Made by a program: the position numbers and the translations under genes | Notes under the pieces: model-generated | What the model was told of the DNA's origin: nothing | Database searches by the model: none | Seen by the model: only the letters and a program-made list of their open reading frames with translations | NCBI RefSeq assembly: GCF_004359215.1 | Contig: NC_090610.1 | Span: 2,406,744 to 2,434,769 of the forward strand | Length of the DNA: 28,026 nucleotides | Source: Bremia lactucae | Taxonomy: Eukaryota; Oomycota; Peronosporomycetes; Peronosporales; Peronosporaceae | Direction: 5' to 3' | Shown: piece by piece, positions 27,629 through 28,026 of the stretch | Layout: each line of letters opens with the position of its first letter | Position numbering within the stretch: position 1 is the stretch's first letter

Positions 27629-28026
27629 GTGGGTCTCGCCAATTTTTTACTCAAATATAGCGAAAGTCACGCTGTTATGGCTAGGCCATTATCTGATCTC
27701 CTTAAAAAGAATACAGAATGGTGCCGGACTAGCACCGTAAAAAATGCATTTCGAGCAGTTAAGGATAGTCTTATCCATGCCCTGATTCTGGCACTGCCAA
27801 ACCCAAATTGGCCTTTCAGTGTCGTCTGTGATGCATCAGAATTTGCCATTGGCAGTGCTCTGTTATAAACAGATGTTGAGGGGCATGAACGTGTTATTGC
27901 GTTCGAGTCTAGACAGCTTAAAGCTGCGGAAAAGAACTACCCAGTTCATGACAAAGAGTTACTTGCTATGAAGTATGCTCTCGTCAAATTCAGAGTTCAT
28001 CTGCTCGGCTCTAAGCCGTTTGTGAT
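27629..28026 (+). pseudogene. RT connection and RNase H start (element C)
   Basis: After a frameshift near 27625, the frame reads SESHAVMARPLSDLLKKNTE and WPFSVVCDASEFAIGSALL with the first RNase H aspartate. A TAA at about 27868 stops it. The same frame continues with HERVIAFESRQLKAAEKNY (catalytic Glu), VHDKELLAMKYALVKFRVHL and GSKPFVI at the window edge. Confidence 0.88.

Larger units (their letters stand above)
24004..28026 (+). mobile_element. Ty3/gypsy element C, 5' part (leaves at right edge)
   Basis: Plus-strand gypsy element: LTR portion from 24004, a region of unclear origin (24272-24780), gag, protease, protease-RT linker, RT and RNase H, running off the window. The LTR start matches the 3' LTR of element D, so they are one family. 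Coding frames carry several frameshifts and stops, yet the RT keeps YFDD. No polypurine tract lies before 24004, consistent with this being the 5' end of the insertion. Confidence 0.87.

Overview
The window looks like nuclear DNA of an oomycete, most likely a plant-associated Peronosporales species (Phytophthora or a downy mildew). The Ty3/gypsy and Ty1/copia families, a single 61-bp GT-AG intron, tightly packed same-strand host genes and a multi-TM TKL kinase all fit that group. The species itself cannot be read from the sequence. About 17 of the 28 kb is decayed LTR retrotransposon; the rest is host DNA carrying three convincing genes, all on the minus strand.

Layout. 1-3726 (+): 3' part of a Ty3/gypsy element (D) with broken integrase, chromodomain, an antisense ORF, polypurine tract and LTR. 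3727-11724 (-): a second Ty3/gypsy element (A) with two LTRs, gag, protease, integrase and chromodomain. Its RT/RNase H block (about 7691-9010) lies backwards. 11725-11888 (+): an LTR fragment (E) abutting A. 12171-13019 (-): secreted histidine phosphatase. 13875-16563 (+): an internally deleted Ty1/copia element bounded by a GGTAT target-site duplication. 17035-18497 (+): a rearranged relative (B) of element A. 19116-20709 (-): WRNIP1/Mgs1/RarA-type AAA+ ATPase with a UBZ-like zinc finger and one intron. 20801-23452 (-): seven-TM tyrosine-kinase-like (TKL) kinase. 23497-23916 (+): an unassigned reading frame with one in-frame stop. 24004-28026 (+): 5' part of a Ty3/gypsy element (C) whose LTR matches that of D.

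The strongest unexplained signal is structural. Elements A and B, and more weakly the C/D LTRs, are packed with short perfect inverted repeats. I located twelve dyads with arms of at least 10 bp and loops of at most 5 nt in the 8 kb of element A, including one 26-bp loop-free palindrome. Hand calculation with equal base frequencies expects about 0.05. I saw nothing comparable in the host genes or the copia element. One LTR pair (D versus C) shows the apparent birth of such a hairpin: a 32-nt insertion in C is an inverted copy of the sequence just upstream. Two gypsy copies also carry internal segments in reversed orientation with different breakpoints. Fold-back template switching during reverse transcription, or selection for a hairpin-rich RNA, could explain both; this is inference.

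The retroelements do not appear capable of autonomous movement: every pol is frameshifted, A has lost both RT motif-C aspartates, and the copia element lacks gag, protease and most of its 5' LTR. The WRNIP1 homologue (replication-fork maintenance) starts only 91 bp from the end of the upstream kinase gene, so its promoter must be very short or overlap that gene.
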